A stretch of 64,000 nt of DNA from Euryarchaeota archaeon UBA605 (GCA_002504905.1 DATY01000013.1:1-64000), one strand, 5' to 3'; shown: positions 44,766 through 54,021, counted from the first letter of the stretch. Translations and numbers: made by a program. The notes: generated by a model from the letters alone, not told the origin.

Positions 44766-44784
44766 ACCTGAAACAGCCTCAGGT
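44766..44784. promoter_or_regulatory. Dyad ACCTGA-N7-TCAGGT in a divergent promoter gap
   Basis: A perfect 6-bp inverted repeat with a 7-bp spacer, six bases upstream of the amidotransferase ATG and about 47 nt before the NifU-like ATG. Its size and symmetry suit a dimeric regulator. This is a visual call only. Confidence 0.35.
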
Positions 44785-44830
44785 TCATTAGCCCTCTTCT
44801 CTTAGGGTTACCCAGGAGGCTCGCGGATAT

Positions 44831-45103
44831 ATGGTAGATGAACAATTAATTCTTGCTTCTGTTGGTCCAGTTCAAGCAATTTTAGATGCTCACGATGGGA
44901 TTGTTAATGTTGTTGATACAACTGATGGAATAATCATGATTTCTCTAGAAGGTGGGTGTACTGGATGTAGTTCTACACCAATGACTGCAATGCAGATTTA
45001 CTATTCCCTGATGAAGTTAGAAGATGTAAATGATGTCGTATTTGTCAATGGAGAATTACCCGCATATATGAGATCATTTATCGACGAAAAATTGGGGCAA
45101 TAA
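44831..45103 (+). CDS. NifU-like C-terminal domain protein (Fe-S scaffold)
   Basis: A 90-residue stand-alone NifU C-terminal domain with the cluster-binding pair C43-x2-C46 in LEGGCTGCSSTPMTAM. Such proteins assemble or carry Fe-S clusters for delivery. This window encodes several Fe-S clients (Mo hydroxylase, EMO-like protein, endonuclease III). Its stop faces the convergent stop at 45106 with two bases between. Confidence 0.9.
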   Translation: MVDEQLILASVGPVQAILDAHDGIVNVVDTTDGIIMISLEGGCTGCSSTPMTAMQIYYSLMKLEDVNDVVFVNGELPAYMRSFIDEKLGQ

Positions 45104-45105
45104 TA

Positions 45106-45453
45106 TCACTTTTTGTTTTCCTTTCTTTCAGCCGCTCTCATTTTCATTATTTGGTGTGGATTTGTTTCTCCTTGGACATCTTTTCCTTTGATATTCATCA
45201 TTCCAGAGATTGCTACGATGATTGCAACTAATGCAAACGGTCTGGCAACGTTGGTAGATCCCCAGAGTTCTCCTCCTAGATAATGTAGTAAAAACAACAT
45301 GATTGCTGAAATAATACATAAAGTTGCAACAATCTTTTGTGTCATAATTTCTCCTTTTTCGAAACGTGCTAATGTACCTATGGCCATCCATAAAATAGTT
45401 GCTACGCCACACATAGTGATGGCTGCAGTCTCTAGAATTGAAATTAATTCCAT
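45106..45453 (-). CDS. Small three-helix membrane protein, unknown
   Basis: A 115-residue protein with membrane segments at about 7-27, 40-61 and 73-92, followed by a charged tail (KENKK at the end). I chose the ATG at 45453; a longer frame to 45600 overlaps the divergent polX gene and its extra residues look non-coding. No family is recognised. Confidence 0.65.
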   Translation of the reverse strand: MELISILETAAITMCGVATILWMAIGTLARFEKGEIMTQKIVATLCIISAIMLFLLHYLGGELWGSTNVARPFALVAIIVAISGMMNIKGKDVQGETNPHQIMKMRAAERKENKK

Positions 45454-45503
45454 GACTACAGGATAGGGTCTCCATTTGTTTATGTTGGGGAGAATCAATC
45501 CGA

Positions 45504-47489
45504 ATGTTGGATGGTATGATTCAAGACCTGAGGTCCCTTCATGAGGACATGGTAAAGGTAGGGGGTTGGTCACTTCCAAAGTCTCGTAGGAACGATCCAC
45601 CCTATTTTAGCAAGACTCAATTGGTTGATGTTCTGGAGCAAGTAGCAGTTCTGTTGGAATTATCTGGAGCAAACGGATTCAGAGTGCGTGCCTATCAAAA
45701 TGCTTCAAGAGCCCTGTCATCAATGGAAGAAGATTTATTCACAATTATTTCTGAAGGGCGATTACTTGAGGTTAAAGGGATTGGGAAAGGAATTGGTGGA
45801 CTGATTTCTGAATCAGTTTTACTTGGTACATGGGGGGACATGCAATCATTGTATGACAAAGTACCTCCTGGATTAATTGAGATTGTTGGAATTCCTGGAT
45901 TAGGTCCTAAAAAGGTCAAGGCGTTATATGATTCATTAGGAATCAAATCTATTGATCAATTGAAGGTTGCATGTGAACTTGATCATATTTCCTCTCTTCC
46001 CGGTTTTGGTAAAACAAGTCAAAAGAAGATTTTTGATGGCATAGATCTTTTAAGACGTTATCAAGGTCGAACTAGAATGGATGTTGGGTTACTTTTTGGT
46101 AGTTCTTTGGAGGAAAAAATTTCTCTATTAGACGGTGTGGAGAAAGCACAACTTGCAGGTAGTGCACGCCGCAGACGTGAAACAATCGGCGATCTAGATA
46201 TTGTGGTATCTTCATTGGTTGAAAATCATCAAAAAGTAATTCATCAAATCCTAAGTCTTCCCGGAATAGCTGAGGTTAAAGGATACGGAGATTCTAAAGT
46301 TAGCTTAATTCTTGAACAGGAGATGTTATCAAATTCTATTGGAAATAGTACTTTGGATGAAAGATTGGCAGATACTCTAATTGAGAGAAATAGTGATGCA
46401 ACAATTGATGCTCAGGTCAGAATAGTTACTCCAGAAACTTTCCCTTTTACTCTTGCCTATTTTACAGGTTCAAAAGAACATAATATTAGAATGCGGCAAG
46501 AAGCGATTAATAGAGGATTAAGGCTGAATGAATTTGGCCTATTTCCTGAGTCTTTAGCAGGTTCTTCTATTGGGATGGAAGCCGCAAAACATACATTACT
46601 ATGTTCTGATGAATCTGAAATTTATAAAAATTTAGAAATGCATTGGATTCCTCCAGAAATGAGGGAAGATATGGGAGAAATTGAAGCCGCGTCAATTTCC
46701 AAATCATCACTTCCCGATCTAATAGTTCCTAAAGATATTAAAGGTGCATTCCATAATCATACAGTCTATTCAGATGGAAGCAATACTCTTGAGGAAATGG
46801 CATTAGCCGCACAATCACTAGGTTGGCAATATTTAGGAATTGCAGATCACTCTGAAACATTGAATATTGGCGGTAGAACAATTGGGATTCCTAGTGATAT
46901 TGTTCCAAATCAGCGTAATGAGATTATTAAATTAAATAAAATCTGGTCAGATGAAGGTGTTGATTTCAGATTATTTCATGGTTCTGAGTGTGATATTTTG
47001 GCGGATGGTAAACTTGACTATTCTGAAAAAGTCAGGAATATATTTTCTCATGTTGTTGGAAGTATACATGCTTTAGGAAGTTGGAGAAATAGAGACGAAA
47101 TTGAGAATACAGAAATGTTAATGAGAGCAATTGAAGATCCTACATTTACAATTCTTGGACATCCAACTGGAAGAATTTTACAGGTTAGAGAAGGAATTCC
47201 TATAGATATGCATGCCATAATTAGAAGGATGGGTGAATTGAATATGGAAGGAAATCTCAAAGCAATTGAAATTAATGCTTCTCCCTATCGCCTCGATCTT
47301 GATTGGCGCTTGTGTAAGTTCGCTAAAGAACAGAAAGTTCCTATTTGTATTAATCCGGATGCTCATGATACAAATGGACTGAATGATGTTTGGTATGGTG
47401 TCCAAATTGCTCGTAAAGGATGGCTCGAAAGTTCAGATATACTGAATACAAAATCTGGTTCTGAAATTGAATCTCTATTCAACGTTTGA
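45504..47489 (+). CDS. polX: Family X DNA polymerase with PHP domain
   Basis: A 661-residue PolX. The N-terminal 8-kDa-like region has GANGFRVRAYQNASRAL and helix-hairpin-helix GIPGLGPKKVKALY. The polymerase palm carries GDLDIVV (Asp230, Asp232), and YFTGSKEHN lies in the thumb. The C-terminal PHP domain (about 410-650) has HNHTVYSDG, ADHSE, GSECDI, GSIHA, GHPTGR and NPDAHD, so its metal site looks intact for 3'-5' exonuclease or AP-endonuclease activity. At the third catalytic position, where relatives have Asp before L-R-V/I, Gln304 is found (DAQVRIV). It acts in base-excision repair. The ATG choice is uncertain (45516 is also possible). Confidence 0.93.
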   Translation: MLDGMIQDLRSLHEDMVKVGGWSLPKSRRNDPPYFSKTQLVDVLEQVAVLLELSGANGFRVRAYQNASRALSSMEEDLFTIISEGRLLEVKGIGKGIGGLISESVLLGTWGDMQSLYDKVPPGLIEIVGIPGLGPKKVKALYDSLGIKSIDQLKVACELDHISSLPGFGKTSQKKIFDGIDLLRRYQGRTRMDVGLLFGSSLEEKISLLDGVEKAQLAGSARRRRETIGDLDIVVSSLVENHQKVIHQILSLPGIAEVKGYGDSKVSLILEQEMLSNSIGNSTLDERLADTLIERNSDATIDAQVRIVTPETFPFTLAYFTGSKEHNIRMRQEAINRGLRLNEFGLFPESLAGSSIGMEAAKHTLLCSDESEIYKNLEMHWIPPEMREDMGEIEAASISKSSLPDLIVPKDIKGAFHNHTVYSDGSNTLEEMALAAQSLGWQYLGIADHSETLNIGGRTIGIPSDIVPNQRNEIIKLNKIWSDEGVDFRLFHGSECDILADGKLDYSEKVRNIFSHVVGSIHALGSWRNRDEIENTEMLMRAIEDPTFTILGHPTGRILQVREGIPIDMHAIIRRMGELNMEGNLKAIEINASPYRLDLDWRLCKFAKEQKVPICINPDAHDTNGLNDVWYGVQIARKGWLESSDILNTKSGSEIESLFNV

Positions 47490-47491
47490 TA

Positions 47492-47731
47492 ATGTTCATC
47501 ATTAGGAGTCTCTTCGATTATGACATGAGTGTCACAAGAGGGTTGATTTTTTCTTTAGTCTCAATGATTCCTGCCATGATATTAGGATTAGTTTCTTACA
47601 TATTATTAGGGGGTGTGACTAGTTCTCCAGATAGTTCAGATTTTATGTTTGGTCCATGTTATGGGGTGCCATTTTTTATCATTATTCTAGCATTTATCTA
47701 CGGTTTTAGAGAACAACCGGAGTTGGAATAA
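47492..47731 (+). CDS. Small two-helix membrane protein, unknown
   Basis: A 79-residue protein with two hydrophobic helices (about 15-40 and 52-72) and an acidic end. It fills the gap between polX and nth and its stop overlaps the nth ATG (TAATG), which supports translation. Alternative starts are TTG 47486 and ATG 47525. No family is recognised. Confidence 0.6.
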   Translation: MFIIRSLFDYDMSVTRGLIFSLVSMIPAMILGLVSYILLGGVTSSPDSSDFMFGPCYGVPFFIIILAFIYGFREQPELE

Positions 47732-48375
47732 TGAAACGCTCTGAAAAAGCAAATAGAATTGGAAAAATTTTGGATGATTTATACCCGACTCAACCAATAC
47801 CTCTTGATCATAAAGATGCATATACATTACTGGTTGCAGTAATGTTATCTGCTCAAACTACTGATAAGAAAGTGAATGAAGTTACTCCAAATTTATTCTC
47901 AAGAGCGGATAATCCTGAGAAAATGTCAAAACTGAATGTAGATGAAATCCATGAGATAATTCGTGAGATAGGATTGGCCCCTACCAAGGCTAAGAACCTA
48001 AAGAAGATGGCAGAACAGATTCTAGAAGGTGGTGGCGAAATAATCCCAGATTGGGATTTTTTAGAATCATTAGCTGGTGTAGGGCATAAAACTGCAAGCG
48101 TTGTAATGTCGCAGGCATTTGGAATTCCTGCATTTGCAGTCGATACTCATATCCATCGACTGGCTTATAGATGGGGCTTATCAAATGGAAAAAATGTACA
48201 AACTACTGAAAAAGATTTGAAGAAAGTATTCCCAGAAGATACTTGGATTAGGAGACATTTACAGATTATCTTTTTTGGAAGAGAATATTGCCCTGCAAGA
48301 AATCATGATTTAAGCGAATGCATGATATGTGGCTGGGCTTCATCAAAAAAGATGATAAAGGAAAGTAAAATTTAA
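47731..48375 (+). CDS. nth: Endonuclease III (DNA glycosylase/AP lyase)
   Basis: A 214-residue HhH-GPD glycosylase that removes oxidised pyrimidines. Catalytic Lys is in the hairpin GVGHKTASVV and catalytic Asp in AVDTHIHRL. The C-terminal Fe-S region is atypical. It reads CPARNHDLSECMIC, that is C-x9-C-x2-C, with no fourth Cys afterwards, against C-x6-C-x2-C-x5-C in E. coli Nth. The cluster may be altered or absent. It is adjacent to polX, another base-excision repair gene. Its stop overlaps that of the convergent gene at 48372. Confidence 0.95.
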   Translation: MKRSEKANRIGKILDDLYPTQPIPLDHKDAYTLLVAVMLSAQTTDKKVNEVTPNLFSRADNPEKMSKLNVDEIHEIIREIGLAPTKAKNLKKMAEQILEGGGEIIPDWDFLESLAGVGHKTASVVMSQAFGIPAFAVDTHIHRLAYRWGLSNGKNVQTTEKDLKKVFPEDTWIRRHLQIIFFGREYCPARNHDLSECMICGWASSKKMIKESKI

Positions 48376-48644
48376 CTCTTAATTTTAATGAATATACCAC
48401 CAACTAGGAAAAAAGTGCCTAAAAGAAGTGAAGGTAGTTGTATACTAGATACTGAATCACTTAATTTTCTTCCATTCTCACATTCTCCTTCATCCAAACC
48501 AGTAAGTTGTCCTATTGTTCCGATATCCGAGTCACATTCATTTTGTATTCTTTCATCAATATATCCAACCAATAAAACTGTAACTAAGAATGATATTAAT
48601 CCAATCACGCCTAATATCATAGAAAATAGCCCTAACTTACTCAT
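48372..48644 (-). CDS. Small two-helix membrane protein, unknown
   Basis: A 90-residue protein with membrane segments at about 5-27 and 70-87. They are separated by an extracytoplasmic loop with two cysteines (ECDSD, GECENG) that could form a disulfide. It is divergent from the peroxiredoxin gene and shares a 78-bp promoter gap with it. No family is recognised. Confidence 0.6.
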   Translation of the reverse strand: MSKLGLFSMILGVIGLISFLVTVLLVGYIDERIQNECDSDIGTIGQLTGLDEGECENGRKLSDSVSSIQLPSLLLGTFFLVGGIFIKIKS

Positions 48645-48676
48645 GACTCATAGCAACATGTTCTTGTTATTGAATA

Positions 48677-48721
48677 CTGCGAGTATACGAGCATTCATCA
48701 TCTAATTACTTCTGCGAGTAT
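48677..48721. promoter_or_regulatory. Direct repeats CTGCGAGTAT upstream of the peroxiredoxin gene
   Basis: The 10-mer CTGCGAGTAT occurs at 48677-48686 and exactly again at 48712-48721, 35 bp apart. The second copy ends one base before the bcp ATG. Both are in the gap between divergent genes. A regulator or initiation element is plausible. Confidence 0.5.
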
Positions 48722-48722
48722 T

Positions 48723-49208
48723 ATGAGTAATGAACCTGTAACACTAGAAGTTGGTCAAAAAGCGCCTGATTTTGATGCCCATATTACTAATGGGGATAAT
48801 ATTAAACTCTCAGATATTTTGTCATCTGGTCAGAAAGTAATACTTTACTTCTATCCAAAAGATAGTACTCCTGGATGTACTGTACAAGCCTGTGATTTCA
48901 GAGATAATTTTTCAAGACTTCAAAACGCTGGATTCAAAGTTATTGGCGTATCTAAGGATTCTTCGAAATCTCATCAGAAATTTATAGACAAACATGAATT
49001 ACCTTTTGATTTGATTGTAGATTCTGAAATTGAACTTCATGAATTATACGGAGTTTGGAGAGAAAAAATGAATTATGGAAAAAAGTATATGGGAGTTTCT
49101 AGATCTACATTTGTTATCGATGAAGAAGGTTCTCTAATCTTTGTAGGTTACAACGTTAGAGCAAGCGGCCATGTAGAAAGATTGGTTAAAGAACTAGGCT
49201 TAGAGTGA
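48723..49208 (+). CDS. bcp: Peroxiredoxin, Bcp/PrxQ type
   Basis: A 161-residue thioredoxin-fold peroxidase with peroxidatic Cys52 and a second Cys57 in STPGCTVQACDFRD, the spacing of atypical two-cysteine Bcp enzymes. VSKDSSKSHQKF and FVIDEEG are further family marks. It reduces organic and hydrogen peroxides, most likely regenerated by the thioredoxin system (trxB at 32877). It is followed directly by the flavin reductase-like gene. Confidence 0.96.
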   Translation: MSNEPVTLEVGQKAPDFDAHITNGDNIKLSDILSSGQKVILYFYPKDSTPGCTVQACDFRDNFSRLQNAGFKVIGVSKDSSKSHQKFIDKHELPFDLIVDSEIELHELYGVWREKMNYGKKYMGVSRSTFVIDEEGSLIFVGYNVRASGHVERLVKELGLE

Positions 49209-49213
49209 TTTTA

Positions 49214-50065
49214 ATGGATATTAATCAAAGAAGAGAAATTGTGTCTCGTTTTCTTCGAAGATGTGTAACGTATGCAGATTCATCAATAGAAAGGAAAAAA
49301 TCTAGAGGTGAAGATTCATCAGAAATTTCTAACTGGGAAAATTATAGGCAATTCACGTCATTCTCCGCATCAGAAGTAGAATCGGGAGAGTTGGACACAT
49401 GGTTAGAAGATGGAGATTATAGATCCGAACCAAATGGATTTTCTGCTCTTTCAGATAATAGGAGATATCTCACTCTTGAAGAAATTTCTCACGAAGAAAG
49501 GAGAAATTTACTAGCGTCTTTGTTGATGCCAAGACCCATTTCATTAGTAGCAACAAAGAGCTCCAAAGGAATCCACAACCTTGCTCCCATGTCGTCAATA
49601 GGAGTAGTTTCTAATTCACCTCCAATCGTTACAATCAGTCTCTCAAAGAGTCGTGAAGGTAAGGAAAGAGATACTTTGGTAAATCTTAGAGATCAAGGTA
49701 TAGGGTCATCATGTATGATTTTTATTCTGCCAGCTACTCTTGAATCAGCAAAAAATGTTCAACTAACCTCCACTAGGTCTCCAATTGAAGAATCTGAATG
49801 GGATTTAATCGATGAAGAAATGATAATCGAAAATGAAATGCCGATTTTACCTTCTGCAATGGCAGCTATGAGGTGTAAATTGATGGAAATTCATCCTTTA
49901 CCAGGAGGTTCTTTAGCATCTCTAGCGATATTAAAAGTTGAGTCAATTATCACTTCTGATGATTTTTCATCATCAAGTGAAATACAAAAGCTAATGCAGA
50001 TTGATTTCAATAAACTTGGTCCTAGCTCCAATAAAAATGATTGGAACTTTGAAGTTGACTATTAG
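49214..50065 (+). CDS. Flavin reductase-like FMN-binding protein
   Basis: A 283-residue protein. The N-terminal 95 residues are charged and unrecognised. The rest (about 100-280) is a split-barrel flavin reductase-like domain with MPRPISLVATKSSKGIHNLAPMSS and PPIVTISLS, as in FMN-binding flavoredoxin-type proteins. It may bind FMN and act as an oxidoreductase; the substrate is unknown. The ATG at 49214 is chosen; a GTG at 49205 overlaps bcp. Confidence 0.85.
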   Translation: MDINQRREIVSRFLRRCVTYADSSIERKKSRGEDSSEISNWENYRQFTSFSASEVESGELDTWLEDGDYRSEPNGFSALSDNRRYLTLEEISHEERRNLLASLLMPRPISLVATKSSKGIHNLAPMSSIGVVSNSPPIVTISLSKSREGKERDTLVNLRDQGIGSSCMIFILPATLESAKNVQLTSTRSPIEESEWDLIDEEMIIENEMPILPSAMAAMRCKLMEIHPLPGGSLASLAILKVESIITSDDFSSSSEIQKLMQIDFNKLGPSSNKNDWNFEVDY

Positions 50066-50071
50066 TGATAT

Positions 50072-50545
50072 TCAAGGGTCATGTTCTAATACCTTCATAC
50101 CCAATCTGTGTTTTTTTGTGTCTACTCTCATTCCTAATCCTGGAATCATTAATAGTGAATCATCTTCATTAAGTGAAAAAACCGGTATATTATTTATTTC
50201 TCCCAAACTCTCTACTCTTCTCTTACAAACTTCTTTCTGACTTGGCATATGCGACAATGAGGTTAAATCTACCAGAACCATACTTCCTTTTGAAATTTCA
50301 TTTTCCATTCCATCAAGTTGGATTCTTTGATATTTATCTGGTTTTAAATAGACTACATTTTTTTGAGCCTGAGGGATTAATCTTTCAGTCCTCTCAGACC
50401 ATAAAGAATCACCTAAATCATGAAAGTCTGCTCTAGAACTTGATCTAGGACCTGGATTAGCCGAAGGCTGGAGTTTTGTTTTAGAATCGCTAATAACGTT
50501 CTTCTTAGGATCAGGTAAACCAAGGAGTTTGAATAGGTTTACCAT
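50072..50545 (-). CDS. sepF: SepF-like cell division protein
   Basis: A 157-residue protein with an N-terminal amphipathic-looking helix (MVNLFKLLGL), a Pro/Ser linker, and a C-terminal SepF (DUF552-type) domain (VVYLKPDKYQRIQ, SKGSMVLVDLTSL, IPVFSLNEDDSLLMIPG). Archaeal SepF anchors FtsZ to the membrane through its N-terminal helix. It is 8 nt downstream of the PKD surface-protein gene and almost certainly in the same transcript. The domain is divergent, so the call is good but not certain. Confidence 0.8.
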   Translation of the reverse strand: MVNLFKLLGLPDPKKNVISDSKTKLQPSANPGPRSSSRADFHDLGDSLWSERTERLIPQAQKNVVYLKPDKYQRIQLDGMENEISKGSMVLVDLTSLSHMPSQKEVCKRRVESLGEINNIPVFSLNEDDSLLMIPGLGMRVDTKKHRLGMKVLEHDP

Positions 50546-50553
50546 AACCCGCC

Positions 50554-53500
50554 CTATTCCTCTTCACCAATTAGTTCTTCTATCTCAGAAGCACTCAAAA
50601 CCTCGTTTACAGCGAGATTTTTATCTTCCAAATCTATATTTTCAATATCAAAATCTGACTTTTGTTCAATGTTTATATCCAAAACTAAGTCTTTATCTAT
50701 CTCATCTTCTTTAATTTCAGGTTTATTTTGATCTTCTTTAATTCTTTTCTTACTGATTTTCTGTTTCTTCTTATCTTCACTAAATGGGTCGTATTCAGGA
50801 TCATCAAATGCATCATCTATTGACCCTTTGGAAGGAACCTTAAATTCATCATGTTCGGTTCTTTTTCTTTTCTTCATTATAGCCGGTATTCCTGCTATTG
50901 TCAATATTAGAATTGCAATTATTAAAATTCCTAATGGACTTAGAATGAAACTTGTTATAGAGAATGGCTTTTCTTCTACCTGGATAGTAAGTCTAATTGA
51001 ATTTGTGGCATCTCCATCATCTACAGTTAGTTGTACTATAATACTGCCAGCATTATTAAATTCCCATTCTACTATTTTACCTAGAATATCATTATCATTG
51101 GTTTTATCTCCATCTCCATCACTATCTCTTGAAACATCCATATCCCAAGAATAGATCATATTTTCCATATCATTTATTGAGTCCATTGTGCCATTACCTG
51201 AAAAAGTAACCAAATCACCTGAAGTAGGATTCCATTCACTAGTAGTGATTCCAACATTTGGTTTAACATTCCTGATGTCAATATTTATTTCTGCACTTGC
51301 AACTGCTCCATCATTGTCTGTAACGTGGAAAATTATATTTTCTGGAGCCGTGTTAGAATCCGGCCATGAATAACTCAAATCAAATGACTCAATATCACAA
51401 TCATCGATTTCCGAACCTTGATTATCTGAGTTAACTAATGGATCTAAATCATAGCAAGGAGTTAATGATTGTAAATCATTTAGCGTATCATCTGCAATTA
51501 TCGACATCTCTATTTTTTGATCTTCTGCCACTGGAAGAGGTTGAGAGAATGGTCTGATAGTCGGCTCTACATTGTTTACTCTAAATGGAACTGTCATCAA
51601 ATCAGTGCTTTCATCATCATTATCAAAGACCTGGAATGTGGCAATATGTTGGCCATCAGTTTCGTAAATAACCTCAATTTGACTAACGGCTATATTTTCT
51701 TGTATAATTTCTAATTCAGGTTTTTCTTCAGCATCTGGAGACCAAACGTGCCTCAATGTAGACATATCATTTTCTGAATCTTGAGCCCAACCTCTAATCG
51801 TAAGTTGGTCTCCTTCGTTTACTGTGTAAAGTCCGAATGAGTTAGGAATCATTCTGTTGTTCTCGAATGTTACTTCCCATTCAGGATTGTACGGCGCTAT
51901 ATTAGTGACATCTATCGTATATTCCTCTGTTATTGTAGCTCCATCATCATCTGTAGCATCAACTTGTATAGTATACGGTCCTTCTTGGTCTAAGGTTACT
52001 GTACACTTTATTCCCAATGTTGTACCCTGTTCACAAGGTGCATTCCAAACAATATCTACTGGTGCATTTGGTGTTTGTGTATCCAAATCAATTCTATCTG
52101 TAATTTCAAATGTAATCGGAGAAAGAACTGGAATGGTCTCAGACTCTGCTTCTAAAATGATCTCAGGATTTCTGTTTAACACTGTAATAACGCTATTAAC
52201 TGCATCAAAATCATTCTCTCCATCAGTTACTACCATGTAGACATTAAAAATTCCATCATCATCCCAAGTATATTCGTAAATACAATCTTCTTCTTCTGAT
52301 GTAATAATATTACCCTCTAAACTCTCTAAAGAAAATGTGCAATAGAAATTCCCTCCATCAGGATCATAAGAATTTATTCCATTAATTGTTAACTCGTCTA
52401 GTGTTAATATTTCTTCTGCCATTGATAACAAGGCAACGGGGATAGATCCTATGAAGAGTATAAATTCTCCTTCATTATTTGTTGAATCCCCATCATTAAT
52501 ATTGATATCAAATGAGGTTACAGTCTCACCAAATGGTTGATTCGAAGGTACTGTCCAAGATACCTCCACTCTTGCTTCTTCAAGACTTGAGAGCGCAGGG
52601 ATATTAGCATTTGTTGTGGTGCCGTCTGGTCCTTCGATTTCAAGAATAGTTGGGGGAGAGAATCTCAATCCTCTATTAATGACAGGTATGCTAAATGTTA
52701 TTGAATCATCTCTGATAGCATTAAAACCCACATTTTCATCTAAAGTTAGAGTTAGATTTTCACGAGTTCTTTCTACAGAGACTCCATCTTGATTTACATA
52801 TAAATCGATTTCATATACGTTTGGATCTATAGTTACAGTACTTGCGCTGGTATGAGGATTAGGGGAATTAATCCATGCTAAGATTCCATGACTGCCTAGA
52901 TCATCTCCAGAGTTCGAATAATCAGGAGATGAACCTGTATTGAAGGTAACATAGGCGCTCCCATTAGATGCAGTAGTAATAGTCTGAATATTTCCTTCTA
53001 TTTCATATCTAAATTGCAGCTGTTCATTTGCCAAAGGATTACCATTACTATTAGTGACATTAACCCATGCTGCAATTTCCATATCAATTGGCGACAGCGG
53101 GAATTCAACATCTATACTGACGACTTTCTGCCTACTTGTAGCTTGATATGAAGAAAGTGAATGAACTGCTGTAAATCCTAAACTCTCAATTGTTTCCATC
53201 TTTACATCGCCTCTCACTGCAGGACAGAACCATTTGTAGCCGGTTTCATCTCCATCTGCATTAGTACTAGAGATATTGTAAGAAGTTGCACAGCTGGCAT
53301 AGCTAACTCCAGAAAATCCTTGACTAACTATCTCATAGTTTGCAGTTCTTTGTGAAACCGTATCTTCAGGAATATCCACATAATCACTAGATCCATCATA
53401 AGTTGTAGTTACGGTATAATCTTGGTTCCATGATTCTCCAACAGATAATGGAAAATCATATCCTTCTAATGGTGGAGAATAACTTTGATCAACCTCCAAA

Positions 53501-54021
53501 GTACCTACCGAGACGTCAATACACCACCATAAAAAGTCACGACAGAAATTGATATCAATTGATGCTTCCTGAGAAACTGTTGCCAAATCTGATGCCCTTA
53601 TAATCGAAACAGTATCCATATTTACTTCTAAGTCTCCTGGTTGTCCATCTAAATTGATATTATTTGCCTCATAATAGCCTTCAGACTCGACTTTGTAAAC
53701 TAAACTGGAACTATTATCCACCGTCGTGATGTATATCTCAGTTACAGTGCTTTGAAGTGTTCCTGTCAAGGTCTGTAGGTTTGTATTTACTCCAGAATCA
53801 ACAATAAAATCTACCATATCTAGGTATCCATTGTAGTTCCATCTATCATTAATTTTCCAAGCAGGAATATCAATTAAATTATTATTTTTTGAAATTGATT
53901 CGATTTTTATATCATTATTTTCCTCTAGTTCAGAATGAATTTCAGGCGAGTAAATACCTGAAAATATAGAAAATATTAGTAAAAATACTAACGAATATGT
54001 CAACCTATCTTGAGAGCGCAT
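50554..54021 (-). CDS. Large PKD-repeat surface protein with cytoplasmic tail, in the sepF operon
   Basis: A 1155-residue protein with a signal peptide (about 8-28) and a beta-rich N-terminal half without known motifs. At least three PKD- or cadherin-like repeats occupy about 530-1020 (NSYDPDGG, VDATDDDGA, FQVFDNDDES, TVDDGDAT). A membrane helix (about 1025-1048) and an acidic/basic cytoplasmic tail of about 106 residues ending ASEIEELIGEEE complete it. It is cotranscribed with sepF, so the tail could face the division machinery; that is inference. A hairpin surrounds the ATG (54012-54030). Confidence 0.8.
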   Translation of the reverse strand: MRSQDRLTYSLVFLLIFSIFSGIYSPEIHSELEENNDIKIESISKNNNLIDIPAWKINDRWNYNGYLDMVDFIVDSGVNTNLQTLTGTLQSTVTEIYITTVDNSSSLVYKVESEGYYEANNINLDGQPGDLEVNMDTVSIIRASDLATVSQEASIDINFCRDFLWWCIDVSVGTLEVDQSYSPPLEGYDFPLSVGESWNQDYTVTTTYDGSSDYVDIPEDTVSQRTANYEIVSQGFSGVSYASCATSYNISSTNADGDETGYKWFCPAVRGDVKMETIESLGFTAVHSLSSYQATSRQKVVSIDVEFPLSPIDMEIAAWVNVTNSNGNPLANEQLQFRYEIEGNIQTITTASNGSAYVTFNTGSSPDYSNSGDDLGSHGILAWINSPNPHTSASTVTIDPNVYEIDLYVNQDGVSVERTRENLTLTLDENVGFNAIRDDSITFSIPVINRGLRFSPPTILEIEGPDGTTTNANIPALSSLEEARVEVSWTVPSNQPFGETVTSFDININDGDSTNNEGEFILFIGSIPVALLSMAEEILTLDELTINGINSYDPDGGNFYCTFSLESLEGNIITSEEEDCIYEYTWDDDGIFNVYMVVTDGENDFDAVNSVITVLNRNPEIILEAESETIPVLSPITFEITDRIDLDTQTPNAPVDIVWNAPCEQGTTLGIKCTVTLDQEGPYTIQVDATDDDGATITEEYTIDVTNIAPYNPEWEVTFENNRMIPNSFGLYTVNEGDQLTIRGWAQDSENDMSTLRHVWSPDAEEKPELEIIQENIAVSQIEVIYETDGQHIATFQVFDNDDESTDLMTVPFRVNNVEPTIRPFSQPLPVAEDQKIEMSIIADDTLNDLQSLTPCYDLDPLVNSDNQGSEIDDCDIESFDLSYSWPDSNTAPENIIFHVTDNDGAVASAEINIDIRNVKPNVGITTSEWNPTSGDLVTFSGNGTMDSINDMENMIYSWDMDVSRDSDGDGDKTNDNDILGKIVEWEFNNAGSIIVQLTVDDGDATNSIRLTIQVEEKPFSITSFILSPLGILIIAILILTIAGIPAIMKKRKRTEHDEFKVPSKGSIDDAFDDPEYDPFSEDKKKQKISKKRIKEDQNKPEIKEDEIDKDLVLDINIEQKSDFDIENIDLEDKNLAVNEVLSASEIEELIGEEE

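Noticed and set aside
45454..45600. Longer start for the small membrane protein at 45106
   Set aside because: The extension overlaps the divergent polX start and looks non-coding (Pro-rich, no family match).
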